Part shown: positions 1 to 6,872 of the stretch, in pieces
How positions within the stretch are numbered: the stretch's first letter is position 1
Layout: each line of letters opens with the position of its first letter
Origin: DASUXA01 sp036378155
GTDB taxonomy: Bacteria; Actinomycetota; Actinomycetes; Mycobacteriales; Micromonosporaceae
Direction: 5' to 3'
NCBI GenBank assembly: GCA_036378155.1
Contig: DASUXA010000087.1
Location: 1 to 17,795, forward strand
DNA: 17,795 nt
Notes under the pieces: model-generated
What the model was told of the DNA's origin: nothing
The model's database searches: none
What the model saw: only the letters and a program-made list of their open reading frames with translations
Made by a program: the position numbers and the translations under genes

Positions 1-1026
1 GCTGAGCCACTGCTCCAGGGCGGGGGTGTCGTCCGGGAGCGCCGGGACAAGCACCTCGCGCGGGATCGTGTCGCCGAGCTCACCGTCGTACAGCTGGAGC
101 AGGAAGCGCTCGACGAGACCGCCGGTGTCGGCGTCGTCGACCTTGTCGGCCACCCAGCCGCGCTGGCCGCGGATCCGTCCGCCGCGGACGTAGAAGATCT
201 GGACGGCGACCTCGAGCGGGTCCTCGGACAGCGCCACCACGTCGGCGTCCGTGCCGTCGCCGAGCACCACCTGCTGCTTCTCCATGGCCCGGTTGAGCGC
301 GCCGATGTCGTCGCGCAGCCGCGCCGCCCGCTCGTAGTCCTGGGCGGCGGAGGCGGCGTACATCTCCTTCTCCACCCGCTTGACGAACGCGGTGGTCTGC
401 CCGGCCATGAAGTCGCAGAAGTCGTCCACGATGGCCCGGTGCTCCTCGGCGGTCACCCGGCCCACGCACGGAGCCGAGCACTTGCCGATGTAGCCCAGCA
501 GGCACGGCCGGCCGATCTGCGCGGACCGCTTGAACACGCCGTTGCTGCAGGACCGCATCGGGAACACCCGCAGCAGCAGGTCCACGGTCTCCCGGATCGC
601 CCACGCGTGCGAGTACGGGCCGAAGTACCGGACGCCCCGCTTCTTGGCCCCCCGGCCGACCATGACGCGCGGGAACTCCTCGTTGAGGGTGACCGCCAGC
701 CAGGGATAGGACTTGTCGTCGCGGTACTTCACGTTGAACCGCGGGTCGTACTCCTTGATCCAGGAGTACTCCAGCTGCAGCGCCTCGACCTCGCTGCCGA
801 CCACCACCCAGTCGACCGACGCGGCGGTGGTGACCATCTGCTGGGTGCGCGGGTGCAGGGTCCACGGATCGGCGAAGTACGAGTTGAGGCGTTGGCGCAG
901 GCTCTTGGCCTTGCCGACGTAGATCACCCGGCCGTGCTGGTCGCGGAACCGGTAGACGCCCGGCTTCTCCGGGATGGTCCCGGGCGCCGGTCGGTACGAC
1001 GGCTGGGTGCCACGTGCGGTTGCCAC
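1..1026 (-). CDS. uvrC: UvrABC excinuclease subunit C, N-terminal part (truncated by window edge)
   Basis: UvrC makes both incisions beside bulky DNA lesions after UvrA/UvrB have located the damage; it is cytoplasmic. The window holds the first 342 residues, ending exactly on a codon boundary at base 1. Residues 20-100 form the GIY-YIG nuclease domain (GVYRF at 23-27, VIYVGKAKSLRQRL from 34), which makes the 3' cut. Cysteines 160, 175, 183 and 187 match the four-cysteine cluster reported to hold an iron-sulfur centre in UvrC. Residues about 214-250 form the UVR helical hairpin that contacts UvrB. The RNase H-like and HhH domains lie outside the window. The start is a GTG at 1024-1026, chosen because the homologous N-terminus (a YRPAPG motif shortly before the nuclease domain) begins just after it. 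No Shine-Dalgarno is visible and a TACGCT -10 sits 6 nt upstream, suggesting a leaderless message. Identity is certain; only the exact start is inferred. Confidence 0.97.
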   Translation of the reverse strand, partial: MATARGTQPSYRPAPGTIPEKPGVYRFRDQHGRVIYVGKAKSLRQRLNSYFADPWTLHPRTQQMVTTAASVDWVVVGSEVEALQLEYSWIKEYDPRFNVKYRDDKSYPWLAVTLNEEFPRVMVGRGAKKRGVRYFGPYSHAWAIRETVDLLLRVFPMRSCSNGVFKRSAQIGRPCLLGYIGKCSAPCVGRVTAEEHRAIVDDFCDFMAGQTTAFVKRVEKEMYAASAAQDYERAARLRDDIGALNRAMEKQQVVLGDGTDADVVALSEDPLEVAVQIFYVRGGRIRGQRGWVADKVDDADTGGLVERFLLQLYDGELGDTIPREVLVPALPDDTPALEQWLS

Positions 1027-1032
1027 GCGACG

Positions 1033-1055
1033 AGCGTAGACCGACCCCAGGACAG
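1033..1055 (-). promoter_or_regulatory. Candidate uvrC promoter, weak match to the PafBC-type damage motif
   Basis: Read on the minus strand, CTGTCCTGG, 8 nt, then TACGCT ends 6 nt before the uvrC GTG. The damage-inducible, LexA-independent actinobacterial promoter is TTGTCRGTG-N8-TANNNT. The TANNNT box and the 8-nt spacing match exactly, but only 5 of 9 upstream bases match (the TGTC core and the final G). The -10 is credible; assignment to PafBC is tentative. Confidence 0.45.
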
Positions 1056-1111
1056 CGTCCGCCCGCCGGGCGGCGCCGGCGGACGGTGGCGGCGGTCGGC
1101 GGGCGGTGGCG

Positions 1112-1145
1112 GTGGCGGTCGGCGGGCCGTGGCGGTCGGCGGGCC
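1112..1145. repeat. 17-bp perfect tandem duplication in the uvrC-antiporter gap
   Basis: GTGGCGGTCGGCGGGCC occurs twice back to back (1112-1128 and 1129-1145). A degenerate partial copy follows at 1146 and a related GGTGGCGGCGGTCGG stretch precedes it at about 1085. The whole 1062-1165 stretch is simple GGC/GGT-rich DNA. It lies between the divergent starts of uvrC and the antiporter, outside both genes, and probably arose by replication slippage. No function is evident. Confidence 0.75.
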
Positions 1146-1210
1146 GTGGCGGTGGCGGCGGTCGCCGTGTGCCGCGCCACAGCTGTCGGGGACACCGCCG
1201 CCAGCCACAG

Positions 1211-1216
1211 TAAGCT
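1211..1216 (+). promoter_or_regulatory. Candidate -10 box for the antiporter gene, leaderless arrangement
   Basis: TAAGCT fits the actinobacterial TANNNT -10 consensus and ends 6 nt before the ATG at 1223, placing the transcription start at or next to the start codon. No Shine-Dalgarno precedes the ATG, which agrees with a leaderless mRNA. No convincing -35 hexamer is present. Confidence 0.4.
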
Positions 1217-1222
1217 GCGCTG

Positions 1223-2800
1223 ATGAAGGTACTCGTCGAGGTCGTGGGCCTCGTCGCGGTGATCTTCGTGGTTTCGGCGGTGTCCCGCCGACTCGGGCTG
1301 CTCGTGCCGGTCGTGCTGGTCCTCGTCGGTCTGGGGTTGTCGCTGGTGCCGGGTCTGCCGGTGCTGTCGCTGAACAACCCCGACGTGGTGCTGATCGGCA
1401 TCCTGCCGCCGCTGCTGTACGTCGCCGCGCTGCAGATCTCGGTACCCGCGTTCCGTTTCAACCTGCGCTCGATCCTGCTGCTGGGCGTCGGGCTGGTGAT
1501 CTTCACGACGGTCGCGGTGGGCGTGGTCGTGCACGTCGTGCTGCCGTCGGTACCGCTGGCCGCGTGTCTGGCGCTCGGCGCGGTCGTCGCCCCGCCCGAT
1601 GCGATCGCCGCCACCGCGGTCGCCCGGCGGATCGGGCTGCCCCGCCGCGTGGTCACCGTGCTGGAGGGCGAGAGCCTGATCAACGACGCGACCGCGCTGG
1701 TGCTGTTCCGGGTGAGCGTGGCGGCGGCGGTGGGCGCGTCGGTCTCGGCCGGGGCGATCACCCGTGAGGTCGTCCTCGCCGCCGGCGGCGGTATCGCCGT
1801 CGGAGCGGTCGCCGCGGTCGCTATCGGCTACCTTCACCGCAAGATCACCGAACCGCTGTTCGACAACGCGTTGTCGCTGCTCACACCGTTCCTCGTGGTC
1901 CTGGTCGCGGAGTTGGCGCACGCCTCCGCCGTGGTCGCCGTCGTGGTGACCGGCCTGTATCTGGGGCACCGCTGGCCGACGTTGATGTCGGCGGCGTCCC
2001 GGCTGCAGATGGAGGCGTTCTGGCGGATGGTCAACTTCCTCCTCGAGGGCGCGGTGTTCCTGCTGGTCGGACTCCAGCTGCGCCGGGTGGTCACCGAACT
2101 GTCCACGCCGCCGAAGACGGCGGTACTGGTCACCGTGGCGGTGCTCGGCACGGTGGTCGTGACCCGGGTCGTCTGGATCTTCCCGACCACGTACCTGCCC
2201 CGGCTCATCCCCTCGGTACGCCGACGCGACCCGGCGCCGTCGCCCAAGGTGCCCGCCGTCATCGCCTGGGCGGGGATGCGCGGCGTGGTGACCCTCGCCG
2301 CCGCGCTCGCCCTGCCGTTGACGTTGGCGGGCGGGGCGGCGTACCCGCGGGGGCTGTTCGTGTGGCTCGCATTCGCGGTGATCATCGCGACGCTCGCCCT
2401 GCAGGGGGCGACGCTGCCGTGGGTGGCGCGGCGGTTGCGGGTACCGCCGGACGACCCGACCGAGGACGCGCTGGCTGAGGCGGCGGTACAGCATTCGGCG
2501 AGTCGAGCCGCGCGGGCCCGGCTGGACGAACTCGCCGACGGCGCGCCGCCGAACGTGGTGGATCGGTTGCGCGAACTGGCGGACCAGCGGGCGAACGTGG
2601 CGTGGGAACGGCTCGCTTCGAACGGGCGGGAAACGCCGTCCCAGGCGTACGTGCGGCTGCGCCGGCACATGCTGGAAGCCGAGCGCGAGGTGTTCCGTAC
2701 CGCCCGCGACGAGGGTCGCATCGCCGAGGAGGTGCTGCGCCGCGCGCAGCGCGACATGGATCTGGAGGAGTCGATGCTCGACCGGACCGGGGAATCATGA
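1223..2800 (+). CDS. CPA1-family Na+/H+ antiporter
   Basis: A 525-residue inner-membrane cation/proton antiporter of the CPA1 (NhaP/YjcE-like bacterial) family, expected to exchange external protons for cytoplasmic Na+ (or K+) in pH and salt homeostasis. About 12 hydrophobic segments fill residues 1-400. The family signatures are GAVVAPPDAIAA (119-130, with Asp126) and EGESLIND (148-155), whose Asn154-Asp155 pair is the predicted ion-binding centre; WAGMRGVVTLAAALALP (349-365) carries conserved Arg353. Residues about 405-525 are a charged, helical cytoplasmic tail, as in this subfamily. The ATG at 1223 starts directly on the first membrane helix. The stop overlaps the start of the zinc-finger gene (ATGA at 2797-2800), so the two are translationally coupled. 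The family is clear; ion preference cannot be read from the sequence. Confidence 0.93.
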   Translation: MKVLVEVVGLVAVIFVVSAVSRRLGLLVPVVLVLVGLGLSLVPGLPVLSLNNPDVVLIGILPPLLYVAALQISVPAFRFNLRSILLLGVGLVIFTTVAVGVVVHVVLPSVPLAACLALGAVVAPPDAIAATAVARRIGLPRRVVTVLEGESLINDATALVLFRVSVAAAVGASVSAGAITREVVLAAGGGIAVGAVAAVAIGYLHRKITEPLFDNALSLLTPFLVVLVAELAHASAVVAVVVTGLYLGHRWPTLMSAASRLQMEAFWRMVNFLLEGAVFLLVGLQLRRVVTELSTPPKTAVLVTVAVLGTVVVTRVVWIFPTTYLPRLIPSVRRRDPAPSPKVPAVIAWAGMRGVVTLAAALALPLTLAGGAAYPRGLFVWLAFAVIIATLALQGATLPWVARRLRVPPDDPTEDALAEAAVQHSASRAARARLDELADGAPPNVVDRLRELADQRANVAWERLASNGRETPSQAYVRLRRHMLEAEREVFRTARDEGRIAEEVLRRAQRDMDLEESMLDRTGES

Positions 2801-3060
2801 CGACGTGTGAGCATCTGCGGCAGGCGCGTGACGACGTCACACCGGAGAGCACGGACGGGTGCGTGGACTGCCTGGCCGAGGGGCGTACCGACTGGGTCCA
2901 TCTGCGGCTATGCCTGGACTGTGGTCATGTCGCCTGCTGCGACTCGTCGCCGAGGCGGCACGCGACGCGGCACTACCTGGACACCAAGCACCCGGTGATG
3001 CGCTCGTTCGAGGCGGGTCAGCCGTGGCGGTGGTGCTACGTGGACGAGGTCATCGGCTGA
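2797..3060 (+). CDS. UBP-type zinc-finger protein coupled to the antiporter
   Basis: An 87-residue protein made of one zf-UBP (ubiquitin-hydrolase-type) zinc finger. Likely metal ligands are Cys4, His6, Cys22, Cys25, Cys39, Cys42, His44, Cys47, His55, His59 and His65, in the CxH...CxxC...CxxC order of the family. In eukaryotes such domains bind the free C-terminal Gly-Gly of ubiquitin. The WCY at 79-81 resembles the aromatic pair that packs against that tail, but the usual Arg/Tyr after the metal site is replaced by CDSSPRRH. Bacteria lack classical ubiquitin, so the ligand here is unknown. The start is the ATG at 2797, overlapping the antiporter stop by 4 nt; a longer in-frame reading from 2602 would lie inside the antiporter gene and is unlikely. 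Context suggests a soluble accessory or sensor of the antiporter (inference). Confidence 0.88.
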   Translation: MTTCEHLRQARDDVTPESTDGCVDCLAEGRTDWVHLRLCLDCGHVACCDSSPRRHATRHYLDTKHPVMRSFEAGQPWRWCYVDEVIG

Positions 3061-3062
3061 GC

Positions 3063-3132
3063 GCGGTCGGGACCCGACGCTCCGGGACGCGTCACGCTTG
3101 ATCGATTCCCGACGCGTCCGGACCCCGACCGC
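3063..3132. terminator. Nested inverted repeat between convergent genes, likely bidirectional terminator
   Basis: The outer arms GCGGTCGGG (3063-3071) and CCCGACCGC (3124-3132) are perfectly complementary. The inner arms GGACGCGTC (3085-3093) and GACGCGTCC (3111-3119) are also perfect and enclose a 17-nt loop. It starts 2 nt after the zinc-finger stop and ends 13 nt before the Rieske stop on the other strand. There is no U-tract, which is usual for high-GC actinobacterial terminators. Confidence 0.65.
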
Positions 3133-3145
3133 CTTCGGCGCTGCC

Positions 3146-3556
3146 TCAGCTCACCGTGATGGTGTCCCCGGTGACGGTGACCTGGCGGGACGGCAATGGA
3201 CGGCGGGCCGGTCCGTGTTGTACCGAGCCGTCAGCGATGCCGAACTTGCTGCCGTGGCAGGGACAGTTGATCGTGCCGTCCCGTACGGTCGCGACGACGC
3301 AGCCGGCGTGGGTGCACACCGCGCTGAACGCTTTGAACTGACCGGCGGACGGCTGGGTGACCACAACCCGCTCGGTTTCGAAGATCTTGCCGCCGCCGAT
3401 CGGGATGTCGGAGGTGCGGGCCTGTACCGGGCCGCTCGTGCCGGACGACGAGTCGCCTGAGCCGCCGCCGCCACAGCCGGCGAGCACCGCGGCCGCGCCG
3501 AGCGCGCCCGCTCCGGCGAGGACACTGCGGCGCGTGGTCGGTCCGCTTCCGGTCAT
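3146..3556 (-). CDS. Tat-exported Rieske [2Fe-2S] lipoprotein
   Basis: A 136-residue protein predicted to sit on the outer face of the membrane as a small electron-transfer protein. Residues 9-28 hold a twin-arginine signal (TTRRSVLAG) leading into a lipobox, LAGC, with lipidated Cys28; a Gly/Ser linker follows. The Rieske fold carries box 1 CTHAGC (Cys81, His83, Cys86) and box 2 CPCHGS (Cys98, Cys100, His101): Cys81, His83, Cys98 and His101 would bind the cluster and Cys86-Cys100 would form the disulfide. Tat export fits a protein that folds around its cofactor before export. The start is the ATG at 3554-3556, set by a strong AGGAGGA ribosome site 5 nt upstream; an in-frame ATG at 3598 would put 14 residues before the signal and lacks such a site. 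It is too short to be a cytochrome bc1 Rieske subunit. The redox partner is unknown. Confidence 0.93.
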   Translation of the reverse strand: MTGSGPTTRRSVLAGAGALGAAAVLAGCGGGGSGDSSSGTSGPVQARTSDIPIGGGKIFETERVVVTQPSAGQFKAFSAVCTHAGCVVATVRDGTINCPCHGSKFGIADGSVQHGPARRPLPSRQVTVTGDTITVS

Positions 3557-3652
3557 GGATCTCCTCCTGCGCTCGATGATCGATACGTGGTCAGCCACGC
3601 GCGCGGCGGCCGACCGGTTCAGCGGACGTCCCGGTCGTGCCCGAGTCCGACG

Positions 3653-6600
3653 TCAGCCGGACGCGGCGGCGGTTGCCTTGCCCGCCGCGGCCTTGGCTGC
3701 CGTCGCTTTCCCGGTCGCCGCCTTGCTCCGGCTCGATCCGCGACGCGTGGAGCCTGCGTCGCCCGCCGTACGCGCGCCCCGATTCGCCTGGTCGGCGCGC
3801 TCGATCGCGGTGCGGTCGCCGCTGGGCGGACCCTCCAGTTTGAGCACGTGCCGCAGGAACTGGCCGGTGTAGCTCTCGACGGTCTCGGCGAGCTCCTCCG
3901 GCGTGCCCACGGCGACCACCGTACCGCCCTTGTGACCGCCCTCCGGACCCATATCGATCAACCAGTCGGCGGTCTTGATCACATCGAGGTTGTGCTCGAT
4001 CACGATGACCGTGTTGCCCTTGTCGACCAGACCCTCCAGCACCAGCAGCAGCTTGCGGATGTCCTCGAAGTGCAACCCGGTGGTCGGCTCGTCGAGCACG
4101 TACACCGTGCGCCCGGTGGACCGCTTCTGCAGCTCGCTGGCGAGCTTGACGCGCTGGGCTTCGCCACCGGACAGGGTCGGCGCGGGCTGTCCCAGCCGTA
4201 CGTAGCCGAGCCCCACGTCGACCAGGGTCTTCAGGTGCCGGTAGATCGGCGGGATCGCCTCGAAGAAGACGGCTGCCTCCTCGATCGGCATGTCCAGCAC
4301 CTCGGCGATGGTGCGGCCCTTGTAGTGCACCTCCAGGGTCTCCCGGTTGTACCGGGCGCCCTTGCACACCTCGCACGGGACGTACACGTCCGGCAGGAAG
4401 TTCATCTCGATCTTGATGGTGCCGTCACCGGCGCACGCCTCGCACCGGCCGCCCTTGACGTTGAAGGAGAACCTGCCGGGGCCGTACCCGCGCACCTTCG
4501 ACTCGCTCGTCTCGGCGAACAGCCGGCGGATGTGGTCGAACACGCCGGTGTACGTCGCCGGGTTGGACCGTGGCGTGCGCCCGATCGGCGACTGGTCGAC
4601 ACCGACCACCTTGTCGACGTGCTCGAGCCCGGAGACCCGGGTGTGCCGACCCGGTACCAGTCGCGCGCCGTTGACCTGGTTCGCCAGCACCGTGTACAGG
4701 ATGTCGTTGACCAGCGTCGACTTGCCGGACCCGGAGACGCCGGTGACCGCGATGAACTGCCCGAGCGGGAACGACACGGTGAGGTTGCGCAGGTTGTGTT
4801 CGCGCGCGCCGTGGACGACGAGTTCCCGACCGGGCGTGCGGGGGCGGCGCATCGCCGGTACCGGGATCTCGCGCCGCCCCGCGAGGTAGGCGCCGGTGAT
4901 CGACTCGGGGTTGCTGAGAAGTTGGTCGACCGGTCCGCTGTGCACGATCCGCCCGCCGTGCTCGCCCGCGCCGGGACCGATGTCGACGATCCAGTCGGCG
5001 GTGCGGATGGTGTCCTCGTCGTGCTCCACGACGATGAGCGTGTTGCCCAGCTTCTTCAGCCGTACCAGCGTCTCGATCAGCCGGTGGTTGTCCCGCTGGT
5101 GCAGGCCGATCGACGGCTCGTCCAGCACGTACAGCACACCGACCAGACCCGACCCGATCTGGGTCGCCAGCCGGATGCGCTGCGCCTCGCCGCCGGACAG
5201 GGTCGCCGCCGCCCGGTCCAGCGACAGGTAGTCCAGCCCGACGTCGACCAGGAACCGCAGCCGCGCGTTGATCTCCTTCAGTACGCGTTCGGCGATCATG
5301 CGCTGCCGATCGGTGAGCGTCAGCCCGCCGAGCAGTTCCGCGCACTCGCCCACCGACAACGCGGACACCTCGGCGATGTTGTGCCCGCCGATGGTGACCG
5401 CGAGGATCTCCGGCTTCAGCCGGGTGCCCTGGCATGAGGCACAGGGCACGTCGCGCATGTACCCCTCGTACTTCTCGCGCGACCACTCGGACTCGGTGTC
5501 GGCGTGCCGGCGCTCCACCCACTGCACCGCGCCCTCGAACCCGGTGTAGTACGACCGCTCCCGGCCGTACTTGTTCCGGTAGCGCACGTGCACCTGGTCC
5601 TCGGAGCCGTACAGGATGGTCTTCTGAACCCGGCTGGACAGCGCGCGCCACGGCGTGTCGAGGTCGAAGCCCTCCTTCTCGCCGAGCGCTTCCAACAGAC
5701 GCAGGAAGTAGTCGAGGGAGTGCCCGTTCGACCACGGCTGGATCGCGCCGGCGCGCAGGGTGCGTTCCGGGTCGGGGACGATCAGCTCCGGGTCGACCTC
5801 TTTCTTGGTGCCGATACCGGTGCACTCGGGGCAGGCGCCGTACGGCGAGTTGAACGAGAACGACCGGGGTTCGAGGTCCTCGATCGCCAGCGGGTGGTCG
5901 TTCGGGCAGGCCATGTGCTCGGAGAAGCGGCGCTCCCGGTGCTCGTCGTCCTCGGGGAGGTCGACGAACTCCAGGATCACGATGCCGGAACCGAGCTTGA
6001 GGGCGGTCTCGATCGAGTCGGTCAACCGCTGCTTGGCGCCCGCCTTGACGACCAGCCGGTCGACGACCACCTCGATCGTATGCTTCTGCTGCTTGACAAG
6101 CTTCGGCGGCTCGGTCAGCGGATGCACCACGCCGTCGACGCGCGCCCGCGCGTATCCCTTCGCCTGCAGTTCGGCGAACAGGTCGACGTACTCCCCCTTG
6201 CGCCCGCGCACCACCGGCGCGAGCACCTGGAACCGGGTGCCGTCGGGCATGGCGAGCACGCGGTCGACGATCTGCTGCGGCGTCTGCTTGCTGATCGGGC
6301 TGCCGCAGACCGGGCAGTGCGCCTCGCCGATGCGGGCGAACAGCAGTCGCAGGTAGTCGTAGATCTCGGTGATCGTGCCGACCGTCGACCGCGGGTTGCG
6401 CGAGGTGGACTTCTGGTCGATCGAGACGGCCGGGGACAGCCCCTCGATGAAGTCGACGTCGGGCTTGTCCATCTGACCGAGGAACTGGCGGGCGTACGCC
6501 GACAGCGACTCGACGTACCGGCGCTGGCCCTCGGCGAAGATGGTGTCGAAGGCGAGGCTCGACTTGCCCGACCCGGACAACCCGGTGAACACGATCAACG

Positions 6601-6676
6601 CGTCGCGCGGCAGATCAAGGCTGACGTCGCGAAGGTTGTGCTCACGCGCGCCCCGGATGATCAGTCGGTCGGCCAC
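3653..6676 (-). CDS. uvrA: UvrABC excinuclease subunit A
   Basis: UvrA is the damage-recognising ABC-type ATPase that loads UvrB onto lesions in nucleotide-excision repair. Its 1007 residues hold two ABC modules. Module I has Walker A GLSGSGKSS (32-40), a zinc site CPVC (121-124), a second Cys set (257, 282, 285, 412, 415), signature LSGGEAQR (493-500) and Walker B VLYVLDEP (514-521). Module II has Walker A GVSGSGKST (646-654), zinc finger CEAC...CEVC (745-748, 768-771), signature LSGGEAQR (835-842) and Walker B VYVLDEP (858-864). The tail, about 950-1007, is a disordered Lys/Ala/Gly-rich extension with KAATGK-like repeats. The start is a GTG at 6674-6676, preceded by GAGAGGG. The Rieske gene follows 96 nt downstream on the same strand. 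A damage-type promoter lies about 100 nt upstream. Confidence 0.98.
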   Translation of the reverse strand: MADRLIIRGAREHNLRDVSLDLPRDALIVFTGLSGSGKSSLAFDTIFAEGQRRYVESLSAYARQFLGQMDKPDVDFIEGLSPAVSIDQKSTSRNPRSTVGTITEIYDYLRLLFARIGEAHCPVCGSPISKQTPQQIVDRVLAMPDGTRFQVLAPVVRGRKGEYVDLFAELQAKGYARARVDGVVHPLTEPPKLVKQQKHTIEVVVDRLVVKAGAKQRLTDSIETALKLGSGIVILEFVDLPEDDEHRERRFSEHMACPNDHPLAIEDLEPRSFSFNSPYGACPECTGIGTKKEVDPELIVPDPERTLRAGAIQPWSNGHSLDYFLRLLEALGEKEGFDLDTPWRALSSRVQKTILYGSEDQVHVRYRNKYGRERSYYTGFEGAVQWVERRHADTESEWSREKYEGYMRDVPCASCQGTRLKPEILAVTIGGHNIAEVSALSVGECAELLGGLTLTDRQRMIAERVLKEINARLRFLVDVGLDYLSLDRAAATLSGGEAQRIRLATQIGSGLVGVLYVLDEPSIGLHQRDNHRLIETLVRLKKLGNTLIVVEHDEDTIRTADWIVDIGPGAGEHGGRIVHSGPVDQLLSNPESITGAYLAGRREIPVPAMRRPRTPGRELVVHGAREHNLRNLTVSFPLGQFIAVTGVSGSGKSTLVNDILYTVLANQVNGARLVPGRHTRVSGLEHVDKVVGVDQSPIGRTPRSNPATYTGVFDHIRRLFAETSESKVRGYGPGRFSFNVKGGRCEACAGDGTIKIEMNFLPDVYVPCEVCKGARYNRETLEVHYKGRTIAEVLDMPIEEAAVFFEAIPPIYRHLKTLVDVGLGYVRLGQPAPTLSGGEAQRVKLASELQKRSTGRTVYVLDEPTTGLHFEDIRKLLLVLEGLVDKGNTVIVIEHNLDVIKTADWLIDMGPEGGHKGGTVVAVGTPEELAETVESYTGQFLRHVLKLEGPPSGDRTAIERADQANRGARTAGDAGSTRRGSSRSKAATGKATAAKAAAGKATAAASG

Positions 6677-6704
6677 GGCCTGCCCTCTCGTCTTGCGTCA
6701 GCCG

Positions 6705-6741
6705 CATATCGTCCGCGTACGCCCGATCCGCGGTTGATATG
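6705..6741. repeat. CATATC/GATATG inverted repeat in the uvrA leader
   Basis: CATATC (6705-6710) and GATATG (6736-6741) form a 6-bp inverted repeat with a 25-nt spacer, AT-rich islands in GC-rich DNA, between the candidate uvrA promoter and the uvrA start codon. It could be a protein site or chance; the arms are short. Confidence 0.3.
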
Positions 6742-6776
6742 TCCGTCCCGGCGCACCGCCGGCACGCCGGGCACCA

Positions 6777-6799
6777 ACTCTAGCCACGGCGACCGACAT
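6777..6799 (-). promoter_or_regulatory. Candidate uvrA promoter of the LexA-independent (PafBC/RecA-NDp) damage type
   Basis: On the minus strand the sequence reads ATGTCGGTC, 8 nt (GCCGTGGC), TAGAGT. The damage promoter described in mycobacteria and other actinobacteria is TTGTCRGTG-N8-TANNNT. Seven of the nine upstream bases match, the spacer is exactly 8 and the -10 fits. It lies about 100 nt upstream of the uvrA GTG. No GAAC-N4-GTTC LexA box was seen in the interval. uvrA is a known member of this regulon in mycobacteria, which supports the assignment. Confidence 0.7.
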
Positions 6800-6872
6800 T
6801 CCCTGCCGCCAGCCGCGGCGCCGCGGACCCGCCGGTTCACGCTCCCCGCGGCTCATGCCCGAGCCGGTCGGT

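Noticed and set aside
80..2668. Very long minus-strand open frame opposite the antiporter
   Set aside because: It lies antisense to the antiporter and overlaps uvrC in another frame; its product is Arg/His/Pro-rich with no domain, typical of high-GC shadow frames.
3611..3637. CGACCGG/CCGGTCG inverted repeat after uvrA as a terminator
   Set aside because: Only 7 bp with a 13-nt loop in GC-rich DNA and no U-tract; too weak to claim separation of uvrA and the Rieske gene.
3587..5437. A 616-codon plus-strand open frame opposite uvrA (and a similar one at 5504-7264)
   Set aside because: Mirror of the uvrA and rsgA coding bias; no domain and no ribosome site.
6677..6872. LexA (GAAC-N4-GTTC) box upstream of uvrA
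   Set aside because: Looked for on both strands and not found; the PafBC-type motif is the better explanation.
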